Source: Macrophomina tecta (lineage: Eukaryota; Ascomycota; Dothideomycetes; Botryosphaeriales; Botryosphaeriaceae). From it: DNA of 64,000 nucleotides. Positions 22,900 through 34,682 of the stretch are shown in pieces. The position numbers and the translations under genes are program-made. The notes under the pieces were generated by a model. It worked only from the letters and a program-made list of their open reading frames with translations. It did no database searches and was not told the DNA's origin. Location: contig JAKSGN010000043.1 of assembly GCA_024180945.1 (NCBI GenBank), positions 2,480,001-2,544,000 on the forward strand, given 5' to 3'. Within the stretch, counting starts at the first letter, position 1; each line of letters starts with the position of its first letter.

Positions 22900-24362
22900 T
22901 AATGGTTGTGACGTGGAGGTGTTGGGTGATTGGAATTGGAGGAGGGAGGAGGTGCTAATGGATATGGGGGAGAGTTATCCCCCATATATACTTTCCCCCC
23001 TTTTCTTTTAATTTTCTTTGAGCGGCTTGGGTTGGTTGATAAGGCTGAGAGCGGAGTTGGGCTCGAGATTCCTTTTGTGGGGGGTTTTCTTTTTGGGTGT
23101 TGATTTCGTCGTATGTGAGGGCGTTCAGCCTTTGTTTTTCTTGCTTTAGGATATATCCCCCCCGTATTTACCTTACTGCTTGTTGATCTGTTAATCGAGT
23201 TATAATTTTCGTAAAGCTTTGGCTCCAGCGTAACGCTTGAACGACGACCATCGATGTGACCATTGATCGTAACGATAGGCTTGTATTTGGATCGGAGATA
23301 CACTTCAGCTCGGCGCTCCGGCCAGTGTCCTCTATGAAAAACGCGTGGCATATGGATTGACGCCGAGAAGGGATTAGGTGCGAGACGTTTGAATGTGTTC
23401 ATGGAGAGTGGTGATACTGGTGGGGCGGAGAAGTCTTTGCTGAGTTGGTGTAGGGTCGTTGGAGTTTGGATCGGTTTGGGTGATTGTTGTTGCCTTTGCT
23501 TCTCCACGGGGATATATTATACCGTATAGATTTGTGTCACAAATATTTATAGAACCGTCGATAGTAACTTCATGATGATAAATAATTCTGGTGAAGAAAT
23601 AAGCGTGTGGCAACGTCAGTATGTGTAAGTCAGAGAGATGTACGATGGAAAAACATGGAACGGAAGTCAACAGGAGAGATAATGGACCAATTCTGGCAAG
23701 AAAAAAAAAATAATTGATAGACAGAGAGAGAGACAGAAAGGAGAGAGTAGAGATTCGCAGTATACCGAGAACTGTGAGGCTCGAGGTCCCCACCACTCTG
23801 TACAACCTACGTGCGAGGGTATTCCGCCCCCACGGATCGAAGAGACCACAAAGGAGTTCTCATGTGTAACTGTTGGACTCTGCCACCACCTTCCGACATG
23901 GTCTACTAGTCTTTTGGCGCTTTCCGGGAGATACAACGTCGTCGATATTACATACATGCACACCACAAAGTGAGTAGGTTATATTGGATGTATGAAATGT
24001 ATTGTAGAATTATGGGGTAACTCAGTGTCTTGGCCTACGACAGTCATGTGAACTGTCTGAATTTGATGGATTCGGAGATTACACTCCGTTTCAGGTCGCA
24101 ATTCTTGATCTTATAGACAGATTTCCTAGCATGGAATTCTAAAAGCCAGGTTTTGCTTGCGTATATCCATCAGCGGCGAAGGGTAGTCCTTTGGTTGGGC
24201 CGACATTGCAAGAAGGCCAGCAATGGAAGAATCCGACAGCAGCCACAATGGAGATGTCATGATTCTCGATGGTGGTCCATGTTGAGGATGGCTGAAGATG
24301 AGAGAAGTCAGTGTTGTCTGGCCTTGCGTGAAGCACGGGCCATCCCGATTCAACGTCATTGA
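22900..24362. other. Intergenic, PKS 3' flank
   Basis: T-rich 3' flank of the PKS, with AT-richer sequence around 23500-24060 including an A-run and a GA-repeat near 23700-23745. Short frames on both strands show no domains. No RNA gene recognised. Confidence 0.4.
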
Positions 24363-24414
24363 GATCTGGTTCGATCTCGGGCGCAGATCGCATCTCACGA
24401 CGCCAGATCAGATC
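24363..24414. promoter_or_regulatory. Cluster of five GATC sites upstream of photolyase, candidate light-response element
   Basis: GATC occurs at 24363, 24373, 24386, 24406 and 24411, five times in 52 bases, about 120-170 bases before the first photolyase ATG. Paired GATC-type words are the binding sites of the White Collar complex in Neurospora light-responsive promoters. Photolyase genes are classic targets. The sites are seen; their function here is inferred. Confidence 0.5.
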
Positions 24415-24530
24415 CGCCATGTGCGCCATTGTCCCTGGATTGTGCCAGTGCGTGGAGAAAAAGCGCCGGGGCTGTCCGTCCGCACCTGAGCCCACCATGT
24501 CATCCAAAGGTCCTCCTTTGTCCTCCCTCG

Positions 24531-26648
24531 ATGCGCGTCTTTCAACGCCCTTTTCTCCACCTTGAACGCGTCAATTGTCTTAAGTCAACAGCTGTATATC
24601 CATCCCACCACTCCTCCTCAAGAGCATTCCATTCAAGCTCTCAAACCAACATGCCGGCCAAACGAAAGGCGCCTCCCGCCTCGACCGGCTATTCCGACGC
24701 CACTGGCAACGCATCCAACAAACGCTCCGCGGAGTCTCAGCCCTCCCGCAAAGCCATCAAGCGCTCCTCCGGCACCCCCGACGACGAGAAAAGGCCCGCC
24801 AACCAAGCCAATGGCGTCAAGGATGGGTCCTCTCCCGAATTCGATCACACCCGCGCCGAAGAACGTGCTGGCATTGTCCAACGCGAATACTATCCCGCCG
24901 AAATGTCCAACGAGCGCTGCGCCCAATACAACAACAACGAAATCCCACGCCCCATCGAGCTTCTTGAGCAGACCATCAAATCCACGAAATCAGACCGCGG
25001 CAAGATTAAACACGGCGCCGCCGTAGTCCATTGGTTTAAGCGCGACCTGCGCCTCCGTGACAACGTAGCCCTCAGTCTCGCCGCCAAAAAAGCAAAGGAT
25101 GCCAGCATTCCTCTCATTTGCGTCTTCATCGTCTCGCCGCAGGACTACAAAGCCCACTTCACCGGCGCGCCGCGCGTCGACTTCGACCTGCGCACGCTCG
25201 CCATCCTCCAGCACGACCTCGCCGCCCTCGATATCCCGCTCGTCGTCGAGACGGTCCCGCAACGCAAAAACGTGCCCCAATACCTCATCGACAAGTGCAC
25301 AGAATGGGGCGCCGCGCACCTCTTCTGCAACATGGAATACGAAGTCGACGAGCTGCGCCGCGAGAAGCGGCTGATTGAGCGCTGCCTCGCCGCGGGCGTC
25401 GACTGCACCGTCGCGCACGACGACGTTGTCGTGGCCCCCGGCGCCCTCCAGACCGGCGCGGGCAAGCAGTACGCCGTGTACACTCCGTGGTTCCGCGCGT
25501 GGGTCGCGCACGTGCACAAGCATCCCGAACTGCTCAACGAGCGCCCGCCCCCGGCGCCGAATCCCAAGAGCGCCCGCGAGAAGTTCAAGCACCTGTTCGG
25601 GACGGAGATACCGGAGGCGCCGGAGGGCAAGCGGCTGGAGCCCGAGATGAAGGAACGGCTGGCGAAGCTGTGGCCCGCCGGCGAGCACGAGGCGCAGGAA
25701 CGGTTGGACAAGTTCTTGGAGAGCAGGGCCGCCAAGTACAAGGACTCGCGCAATTTCCCGGCCAAGGCGAGTACGGCGATGCTCAGCGTGCATCACTCGG
25801 CGGGCACGCTGGCGGCGCGGACGAGCGTGCGGCGCGCCAAGGAGGCGAATTCGTCGAAGAAGCTGGATGGCGGGAATGCGGGCATTGCGGGCTGGATCAG
25901 CGAGGTCGCATGGCGGGACTTTTATAAGCATGTCCTGGCCCATTGGCCATATGTTTGGTAAGTTTGGGCGCGCATACACCCGGACCATCTCCTCTCCCGT
26001 CCCCTGCCCTCTCCTTGGTTCACGTAGAAGAGAGAAGAGAAGACAAGGGCGATGCAGACGAAAGCAGAGTAGAAAGCTAACACATACGCCTCAAAAAGCA
26101 TGTTCAAGCCGTTCAAATATGAATACACGAACGTCGAGTGGGAATACAACGACGACCACTTTGCGCGCTGGACCACTGGCCAGACCGGCTTCCCCATCGT
26201 CGACGCCGCCATGCGCCAGATGGTGAATACCGCCTACATGCACAACCGCTGCCGCATGATCGTCGCCTCCTTCCTTGCCAAGGACCTGCTGCTCGACTGG
26301 CGCCTCGGCGAGCGCCACTTCATGGAGAACCTCGTCGACGGCGACTTCGCCAGCAACAATGGCGGCTGGGGCTTCGCGGCGAGCGTCGGCGTCGATCCGC
26401 AGCCGTATTTCAGGATCTTCAATCCGCTGCTGCAGAGCGAGAAGTTTGATCCGGATGGCGAGTATATCAGGAAGTGGGTGCCTGAATTGAGGGATGTGAA
26501 GGGGAAGGCTGTGCATGATCCGTATGGGAGGGGTGCCGGGGAGGCGGCGAGAAAGAAGGGGTATCCGGAGCCGATGGTGGATCATAAGAGTTGTAGGGAG
26601 AGGGCGTTGAAGAGATATAAGGAGGGGATTGGAAGGGAGACGGCTTGA
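24531..26648 (+). CDS. PHR1: Class I CPD photolyase
   Basis: FAD-dependent blue-light enzyme that splits cyclobutane pyrimidine dimers. Exons 24531-25957 and 26099-26648, with a 141-nt intron in phase 2; the join gives HWPYVCMFKPFK, matching the family. Length is 658 residues from ATG 24531 or 618 from ATG 24651. The antenna-binding domain begins at VVHWFKRDLRLRDNVAL. The FAD domain has the NNGGWGFAASVGVD and YFRIFNPLLQSEKFDP signatures and closes with YIRKWVPEL. The stretch between the two ATGs is rich in Arg/Ser/His without acidic clusters (ends SSSRAFHSSSQ), like a mitochondrial presequence. The second start begins MPAKRK, nuclear-signal-like. Both compartments may therefore be served by one gene. 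Upstream TTG/ATG codons in other contexts were not chosen. The tract between the second ATG and the antenna domain is a disordered basic extension. Confidence 0.95.
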
Positions 26649-28476
26649 GGGAAGATGATGGCTATTTCTGATGGTCGTACGCAGTTCATGGGAAATTTTC
26701 AAATAATGTGAGTAGCGGAGGAATAATTGGGTTGTTTAGGTGATTATACAAAGAAGGTTGCGACCAATGGTGGACTCCTGGGCGTGTATTGGATGTGTAA
26801 ATACTAGGCAGTGTCCCTCAGTAAAATGTCAGACTGGTGACTCAAAATAGATCAACCTGGAAGCAAGGGCGTCCCACTTCATGTGGTCTCGTGGTTCGCA
26901 GCCGCAGGACACTCAACTCTGCCGCGTTCACGAGCATGGAACTGGCCTCGGCTTGAAGCACCATCAACACATCATTACCAGAGCTGTCGTTGCATCAATT
27001 AACACAGATCCATTACTAGCCACGACTGGTTCAGGGCTCAACGTGACCCTCCAAATTTCACTTTGTGGGACAGATTCTCTCCCCGTCTATTGAGGCCGAG
27101 CCCATCGGCTCCCTCGATAGCTTTGTAGACGCCAACATCATCCATTTCCACGGTAGCTAAGCGTTTTTGTGATGAACCGCTTCAACCATCATTACCAATT
27201 TCTCCATGGAGACTCGGCCAGTCACTCAGTTTCCACCCCTTCTCTGGAGGGAGCGACTCAAGGCAGTACGCCGCTCAGACGCCGAAGCTCAAGACCCTCG
27301 AATGCTGTGACTCAAAAGTTAGTTCATACCATATGAGGGCAGACTTCTCAACGCCTCACATGCTCCGTCTCGCCCGTGCGTCTCCCGACCCTCCCGCACG
27401 AGTACGCCCCATGGCGGCCCTCCCGACAAACCGCCTGCGCTCGACCCTCGAAGTCCCTCCAACCCCTTTGAATGAACTCGCGCATATACCGCACTGAAAC
27501 CCCCACACAAATCAAACGGGAGAGCTCTGACGGCGGATAGCGGTACTGAAGCCAGCGGAAGATAGAGTAAATTTACTTCTCGTCTTCCTACGGACTGCCT
27601 CAGCAGAAGTCTGTCCATCCTCCATTGTCCTTTCGTAGCCCCCACATCCTCAACCCCTTTCAGAACGGTATGTCCCACAGAGTTCACTGTCGAGCACTCA
27701 TCCAGATCAATTGTTCTTTCATACCGCGATCTACGAACAAAAGCTATCCAAACTACCTACCTACTTGATAGCGACGCGCACCCACGGGAGCTTGCCATAC
27801 AGGATATCAATTTGAATCAGCAAGCTCTACTCCTGCGTGGAAGCATTCCTCTGCGTCTATGGTAGCTAATATTCCAGCCCGGCTGGCCACACTAAGCCAT
27901 CGGCGTATCCGAGTTATGTCCCGCCCTTCCCTCCAGGGAAAAAAAGGGAATCCCTATCAATCTTATCGACAGAAGCATATCCAGAACCCCACTGCTCCGC
28001 ATGCATGCACTTCTCATATCCGGTGGAGTGGAGTGGAGCTGAAAAAGCGAAAACCTCGTCTCGTACGTTAGACGGCTCGGAAATGAGAAGAGAAAAAGCA
28101 ATGAACGCCTTTTCGCTGGCAAAAAGTGCCGATGAAATAGAACCACGTGTCGCAAAAGTGAAAAGCTGCAGTGTCCCTTCTTCTCCACTAAGGTGTGTGC
28201 TCATTGCCGGAAATCTCTGGGCGTCGCTGCCCATAGCAACGTACCATAAATGCCTTCGTGATGTCGTCTCGGGGAATATTACCGCTGCTCATGTAGGCAG
28301 CAAATGGAAAATATAGAACATGCTGAAAAACAAAGTAATGAAAATGAAGCGAGCCCACTAGAAACCTGTCGGTGTGGGCGGGAACAGAAGTCGAAAAACG
28401 AGCCTCCCATGAAAGAAAAGGCCTTGGTATCACAATTTCCCGTCGGGTGTATTTGCGCGGTCCTTTGAGAAGCGAT
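26649..28476. other. Intergenic between convergent genes, no gene seen
   Basis: Lies between the 3' ends of the photolyase (plus) and the Zn2Cys6 regulator (minus). Short frames only (for example 27319-27687 minus), without recognisable motifs. Likely two 3' UTRs plus spacer. Confidence 0.4.
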
Positions 28477-30991
28477 CTAAAAGGTAAAGGCCGTATTACT
28501 GAAGAAGACCGGGTCGTTGAGGATGCTGCTCATCGGGTCGAAGAAATCGGTGGTGTAGTCTGCGAAGGTACTGCTGCCCACATGGCCGAATTCGGGGGCG
28601 TTGCCCATGCTCAAGCTGTTGTTCATGGTCGGCAAGCTCAATGTTGGCAAGTTCGGATCAAGTGAGACGGCTGTGCTGGTGCTGGCTGCATCGCTTACAC
28701 CAGCTTGACCAAGTCTCTGGGACGGGGCCGGCGTCGTGGAATTGCTCGTCTCGGGATCTGTAGGATTGTTTACAGCCGTGTCAAGATTGCCCATCTGGCC
28801 CTTGCCCCGGAAGTGCTCACGCCAGTGCCATATTGAGTCGAAAACTACGCTCATGCTCATCCTACATCTGACCTTCAAGTGGATGGAAACATCGACGGTC
28901 GGTCCGTGTTGCAGGCGATAATTCTCGACCTCTGACAACTTTGGATTACCTGCACCTCCGGCCTTCCAGAGCTGTGCTAGTACCTCTGCCAGACGCTGAG
29001 GCAAGTCGTTGTTGCGAACTGACGTTTTCCGAATACATGTGATTAGGCGTGTGAAGTTTGAGCGCGATGTTGTAAGCTGCTGAGACGGAATAGTCGTGGC
29101 GAAATTGGAGTTGAGCAGGCGGTGGAGCGTGAAACCAGCCGCAACCATCATCTGTGAAATATAGTTTGTCGAGTAGACGAGCTGAGCTTGCTCCTCCAAG
29201 TGGAAGATGGATTCAAGGTATTGGTTAGCAGCCAATAGAAGGTGTAGCAGATCTTGATGCCAGCCATGTTCCTGCTTGTTGAAAAATGCATAGAGCTGGA
29301 GGTTAAGACGTACTGCACGGAGGTACAGTAGGTCAAGGTCTATCCCAGTTAGACATCTTGACTGACTTGATGCATGACTTGAATCAGAAATAGGGGCAGA
29401 CGTGTGATTGTGCTCACCGGTGAAGTTCAACTGCCGCAAACGAGCCTCCAGATCATTCAGATTTGTTGTTTCGTAGTTGATCAGGATGGACTTGTCGTCG
29501 TAGAAGGTCCTGCTACCGGAGTCGCTGTACAAGGCTTTCGTAATCCTGGCAGCAGATCGCTCAAGCATGACGTGATTCACTAGTGGTTCCGGAAGCCTGT
29601 CCATGTGGTCATGTTCAAAGGAAAGGGCCGAATCGAAGAGGGTAGTAGACGGCTGTCCGCTGGCGACCGAAACACTGCGTCGTTGTCAGTTGTTGGTGGC
29701 TTTGGGTGAGTCACGCCCGCTTACCAATGCGCGACCGTGTTACACACCGCCCATGTAGACAGGCGGTCTTTCACTTCGTCATCCCTAAGCTGAACATGGG
29801 TTCGCGAGAAATCCTGGGCGTGAGAAGGCTGGTGTAGGCCGTGGTGCATGGCGATCTGCATCATGACGCCGGCGAGCATAAAAGTTTCGTCGATGGTGGT
29901 ACTGCTGGCTGGCAGCGGCCAGGTACAAAGCAGACACAGAGCCTTGACAACATGGTAACTCTGGGGCACCTCGGAAATGGTGGTCCAGACCAAGGCACGG
30001 TATGAGGGGGTCAACTTCTGCAGTAGCGTAGGGTCCTTTGGCCAATGCCGTGCTGCTATGACAATGACGGTCCAGAACAGAACCTTGGATTGATTCATGT
30101 AGTTCTCGACGCCCTGGTTGGGCTCGAGCAGGGGGAGGAAGCGGTGGTAATGGGCGAAATATTCGCGGAACAGCTCTTCGGCTTGTTCTGTGCTGAGATA
30201 GACAGCACCCAGGTTGTAGGCGTGGTTGCGCTCGAAAGCGTTGGCACCGCCGAATCCTTGTTTCAGACTCACCAGTGACGAAACAGCATCATCGTGTGTG
30301 CCTCCAGAGTATGGTGTTTGTTGTTGTTGGCCGTTGGAGAGGAGGTTTTGGAACATGGTGGACTGGCCGTTTTCTTGTTGGATGGCGTGGGGGCCGGCGA
30401 TGGCAAGATTTGCTGCGGGCGTGACACCGAGGGCAGAGAGCTGCTGCTTGAGTTCAAACTCGCGCTGCTCGAGCTCCTTGACGCGGGATTTGAGGTCAAT
30501 GGCCTCGCGCTCCATCTCGGCATGGCGGCTGCGCTTGCCGACGCGCTTGAAGTTGGCGGAGACCTGGCAGGTCAGGTTCTGCTTGCGGCAGCGCGAACAG
30601 GACGTGAATGGGTCTTGGACGACGTCGCACTTCAGCTGCGGGTTTGAGACAATGTCAGCGGAGCCCAGCAGTGGTCCGTCGGGGGCGCGCAGGCGCTGCG
30701 GAGTTGCAGACGCGGGGCGCAGACGGCGGGAAAAGCTGCGGCACGGTGCGGTGAGGTCTGAGACGGCGCGACGGACGAGCGTACCTTCTGCTGGCGGCAC
30801 TCGTTGCAGGCGCGCTTCTGCGCCGCCTTCTTCGAGGGCGCATGTTCGTCGTCATCGTGCTGGCTCGCGGGCGAGCTCTCGAAGCCGGCGCTGCTCTGGG
30901 AGCGCTTCAGGGCATGGCGCGGGGTGGGCGGGCTCCCGGCGTAGGCAGAGTAGGGGCCGCCGTTGGTGGAGGGGGAGGTCTGCGCAGCCAT
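28477..30991 (-). CDS. Zn2Cys6 fungal transcription factor
   Basis: Three exons on the minus strand: 30991-30785, 30635-29725 and 29674-28477, with introns of 149 and 50 nt; 771 residues. The first intron splits the zinc cluster after RACNECRQQK. Splicing completes C-x2-C-x6-C-x9-C-x2-C-x6-C (Cys 62, 65, 72, 82, 85, 92), the binuclear zinc DNA-binding domain. It is followed by a basic linker (NFKRVGKRSRHAEMERE) and a heptad-rich helix for dimerisation. The spacing and linker resemble the Leu3/War1-like group; this is a resemblance, not an assignment. A middle region of ~400 residues has the helical character of fungal-specific regulatory domains. The C-terminus is Asn/Ser/Thr-rich and ends in an acidic-aromatic segment that could activate transcription. 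It diverges from proline dehydrogenase at 33140, with 2.1 kb between. Target genes are unknown. Confidence 0.92.
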
Positions 30992-33139
30992 GCGAGCGGA
31001 GAGCTCTCGCGAGTCTTGTCTCGCAGTGGTCCGATGTCGCAGGGTCGGGCGCGGTTGCGGGGAGATGTGTCGGTGTCGAGTTCGGAGGCGGCGAGGCGGC
31101 TGAAGAAATCCAAGCCCTCAAGGTGCTATGACTCGACGCTTATCGATATTCAACAGGCCATAGCTTGCCCCTGCTCCACCGAAAATTTTGGCGCGGCACA
31201 GAGAGCCCTGAGTGCTGCGTTACGCGTGGGATCGCCTGGGAGGTGCCTGCTGCCGCTCGCGGTCGCTGTCGCTGCCGCTGCCGCTGCCGCAATCGCCTGC
31301 CTGAGCCTACCGGGCGCTGTTCTGACTCGCGGGATCGAAGGTGCTGGATGTGCAAACACTGCTGATCTTGCTGGGAGAGGGCGCGCGCAGGTGAGACGGT
31401 CTGACAGGAGGGCGATGCTGATATACAGATCGGGCGAAAGATCAGATTAGATAATGCAAATGAGGAAGGCAGGACGCCATGAGGTCTTTTCGGGTCGGTG
31501 CGCCGAATTGTGCTCATCGCACCGTTAAGCGCTCATCCCGCCTTACCACAATCAGCTCAGCCGGGAGCAGCGGCAGGTGCAAGCGTGAAGGTTTGCGTCC
31601 TGACACGCACGCCCGCTGGGGTCCGGTGCCAAAAGCAAGCTGATATTCGCCTCCACAGGCCTGCTGGACTGCTCATCGGCGGGCTCTTCTGCCGCCGGAA
31701 ATCACCCCGCCCGCTTCGCGCCATGCTGGGGTCGCTCCCTGTGTTCACAAGCAGCAATGGCCTTGGAGGTTCATGGGGTCTTCTGCGGCATGTATAGCTA
31801 TACATTCACTTCGGTCAAGGGCCAGGGTCCGTGCTGCGTACTGGTGCAAGTACACCAGACACGAAGTGCGTCCGACTCTGGGGAGCGATCGGCATCGCTC
31901 GTGTCACGAATAAGACAGCGCTAAGCCACTCGGGCAGTTGTTCCTGACAAAAATTGTAGGCAGCCCACCCGCCGGCGGAATATGCCACCAGCCCTCCCAC
32001 CAGCTCGCTCCCTGAGACGAGCATGCGAAGCTCAATGGATCCCGCGAGGCGGGTTTCTCTGGGTATCGGCAGGAAGAAGAGGTAAGGAGCGCCAGCAGCA
32101 TGTAGCGTGGCGACGTAGCATCTGTGATGAATAAGTGGAGACACCGGAGCACGCGGCCGTGATGTAGAGCTCCATTAACCCCCGATCGACCTTCAATCGA
32201 GCCCTCGGACCGCAGGCGTCACCCCGACGACGATGCCAGAAGCACTGACGTCGGAAAAGTGAGGAGGAATCCCGAGCAAACGACGAAGGCAGTATCAGAG
32301 CAGTGTGGCTAGATCGAAGATGAACCACCTTCGCTTCTGTTCCCTATTCTCGCCATCGGAAGTTTAGCACGAGCGGTGGAGGCCCATCAGTCAGTCAATT
32401 AGCTGTCCGATGCCCCGACACTCACGATGTGGTCGCTGCGCCCTATCGGAATGCGAGCATCTTCAGAAAAAGGCTTCCAAGCCTGTCATTCTCCAACGAG
32501 CGCGTCGTCAATGGCCACAGAAGGGCGGTCGCCAGCGGTCATGGGCACCAGCTCCTGAAGAGCGCAATAGCTGCGCTTTATATAAGGTACCTCGGCCTAT
32601 TAGCCAACACCCGCACCAGGAACGCACGGTAACCCCGCCGCAAATCCTCCGCACCATCATTGTACTCCCAACTCCGAAAGTGGGATAATGGCACGACCAT
32701 TGCGACTTCGGATGCCAACGACGCCTACGCACCACGGCAAAGCCGACGATCTCCAGACCACGCAACGAAGCCGGCAGATCACTGTGGAGCAGCCAGCGTC
32801 TGTTTCAACGACGATAGGGTCGGAGCAGCCAATGAGGCAGCTCGCTCGTTGCTGCGAGGTGCTGCGCGGACCCCGCTTATCGGAGCATGGAGATAGTGGT
32901 GGTAAGATGGGGACAGCAGGGAGCTCCGCGAATAGCCGTGGGGAAGTGAGGGGTTGCCAGCTCAAAACCACTGATACGCTGCCAGACGGGACCAGCATGC
33001 CAGATACGGCGCGGGCGCGTAACCACGAGGCAATATGCGGTGGCTATAACTCGTGTCACGACCCAGATACATACCTGTCCCCCAGAGACGACTCTCTGCG
33101 ACGACTGACTCCCCGTTGCCTCAGAAAAAGCAATTGCCA
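30992..33139. other. Divergent intergenic region, regulator/proline dehydrogenase
   Basis: 2.1 kb between two divergent start codons. It holds a repeated GCTGCC-type tract (~31263-31292) and a TTTATATAAGG element at ~32578-32588. Open frames in this stretch (for example 30842-31450 plus) are antisense or GC-driven and were rejected. Confidence 0.4.
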
Positions 33140-34682
33140 ATGAAACCGCGCATCTCCGTTCCGCCCTCCGTGCCCAAATCTCCCATCCACCCATTATTCG
33201 TCAGTGGCGGCAGACGGCGGTATGTCCAATCAACGAAGCCAAAGGCCGCGACCTTAGCCGTGCCACCGTTGCCAGAGACGCCGCACTCACCGGTGCCCGT
33301 ACCTTCGTTCGCGGCGCGCGAATCGCCGTTGGCTGTGCTCCCGCTTGCGAATGTCGTACGGACCTATCTGATCACTCGCGTATCCTCGTCTCCCCTTCTC
33401 TGGGCGCTGTGTTTTCGGGGTCTTCAGCTGCTCGCCACCCCAAAGATCGCACTGCTCGATCCCGATAGGAATCGGGCCCTTAATTGGTTGCTAAAAAAAA
33501 CATTCTACTCACAATTCTGCGCGGGCGAAAACGATGCTGAGGTGGCGAGGACCTTGAAGTCAGTGAGGAGTATGGGATACCACGGAGTGATCCTGGAATA
33601 TGCATTGGAAGTGCTACTCGATGGCATTGAGAACGGCCCTGTGCCTGGTGCGGACAGCGCGGAGACAAAGCATGAAATAGAGGTATGGAGAAAGGGCATG
33701 CTGCAGACAGTGAAGAACGCGGGGCCTGGTGAATTCGCTGCACTGAAGTAAGTCGACACCACCACCCAAGTTGATAAGCGCCCTTTTGACCTCGGATATC
33801 TGCAGATGGTCCGGCCTAGGAAGATATGCGCTACATTTGCTCAAACAGAACCAACCACCGACCGCACACATGGAATCCGTGATCCGAGAGGTTTGTGACG
33901 CTGCAGCAGCCAAGAACCTCGCGCTGCTACCAGGGGCCGAAGAAGAGGTCACAAACGCAGGCATCGACACCTGGACGCTCGCGCTGGAGCGCCAATACAA
34001 TCGCCTCGAGACCGGTCAGACCATCATGTACAACACTTACCAGGCATACCTGAAGTCAACACCCGACAAGCTGGCGCGCCACCTTGCTGACGCGCAGAAG
34101 CACGGCTACACGCTCGGCGTCAAGCTCGTCCGAGGTGCGTACCTGGCTTCCGAACCACCCGAACGGGTCTTTCCCAGCAAGGTGGAGACGGATAGGGTGT
34201 ACAACTCGTTGGCCGAGTCTTTGCTCCGACGACGATATGCGGATGTGCTGCGCCCTGCGCCCGGCACGCGCGAAGAGAAGCTCCCGCAGATTGCTCTCGT
34301 CTTGGCCACTCACAACAGAGAGTCAATCCAGCGAGCCCAGGCCATTCGCAATGAACAAATGGCCGCGGGTGAGCCTCGCATCAAGCTGGCTTATGCGCAG
34401 CTCATGGGCATGGCTGACGAAGTTGGCTGCGAGCTGGTGCAGGCAGGCAGGTTGGCGGCCGCTGAGCAAGAGTCCAGGGGTGCATACGGTCCGTTATGGA
34501 GGAAAGTCGATACGCCCAGGGCATACAAGTGTGTTTGCTGGGGTACGGCGAGTGAATGTCTGCAGTTTCTCTTGCGGAGAGCAGCAGAGAACAAGGATGC
34601 AGCTACGCGTACAGAAACGACACGTAAGGCGATGGCAGGTGAGCTTAGGCGTAGGCTTCGGGCGGCGTTGCGGCTAGCATAG
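33140..34682 (+). CDS. PUT1: Proline dehydrogenase (proline oxidase), mitochondrial
   Basis: Flavoenzyme of the inner mitochondrial membrane that oxidises proline to pyrroline-5-carboxylate, the first step of proline catabolism. Exons 33140-33747 and 33806-34682, with a 58-nt intron in phase 2; 494 residues, the normal fungal length. The start at 33140 is the first in-frame ATG. It begins a Pro-, Arg- and Lys-rich leader without clustered acids, fitting a mitochondrial presequence. Family motifs: the YNTYQAYLK segment followed by KLVRGAYLASE (barrel strand with substrate/FAD contacts), LVLATHNRESI, KLAYAQLMGMADEVG, and the C-terminal LLRRAAENKD helix. A first exon further upstream cannot be excluded. 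The Zn2Cys6 gene upstream diverges from it; in aspergilli proline genes are controlled by a Zn2Cys6 activator, but no evidence here links the two. Confidence 0.95.

Noticed and set aside
30842..31450. 202-codon plus-strand frame
   Set aside because: Antisense to the first exon and promoter of the Zn2Cys6 gene; composition biased, no domain.
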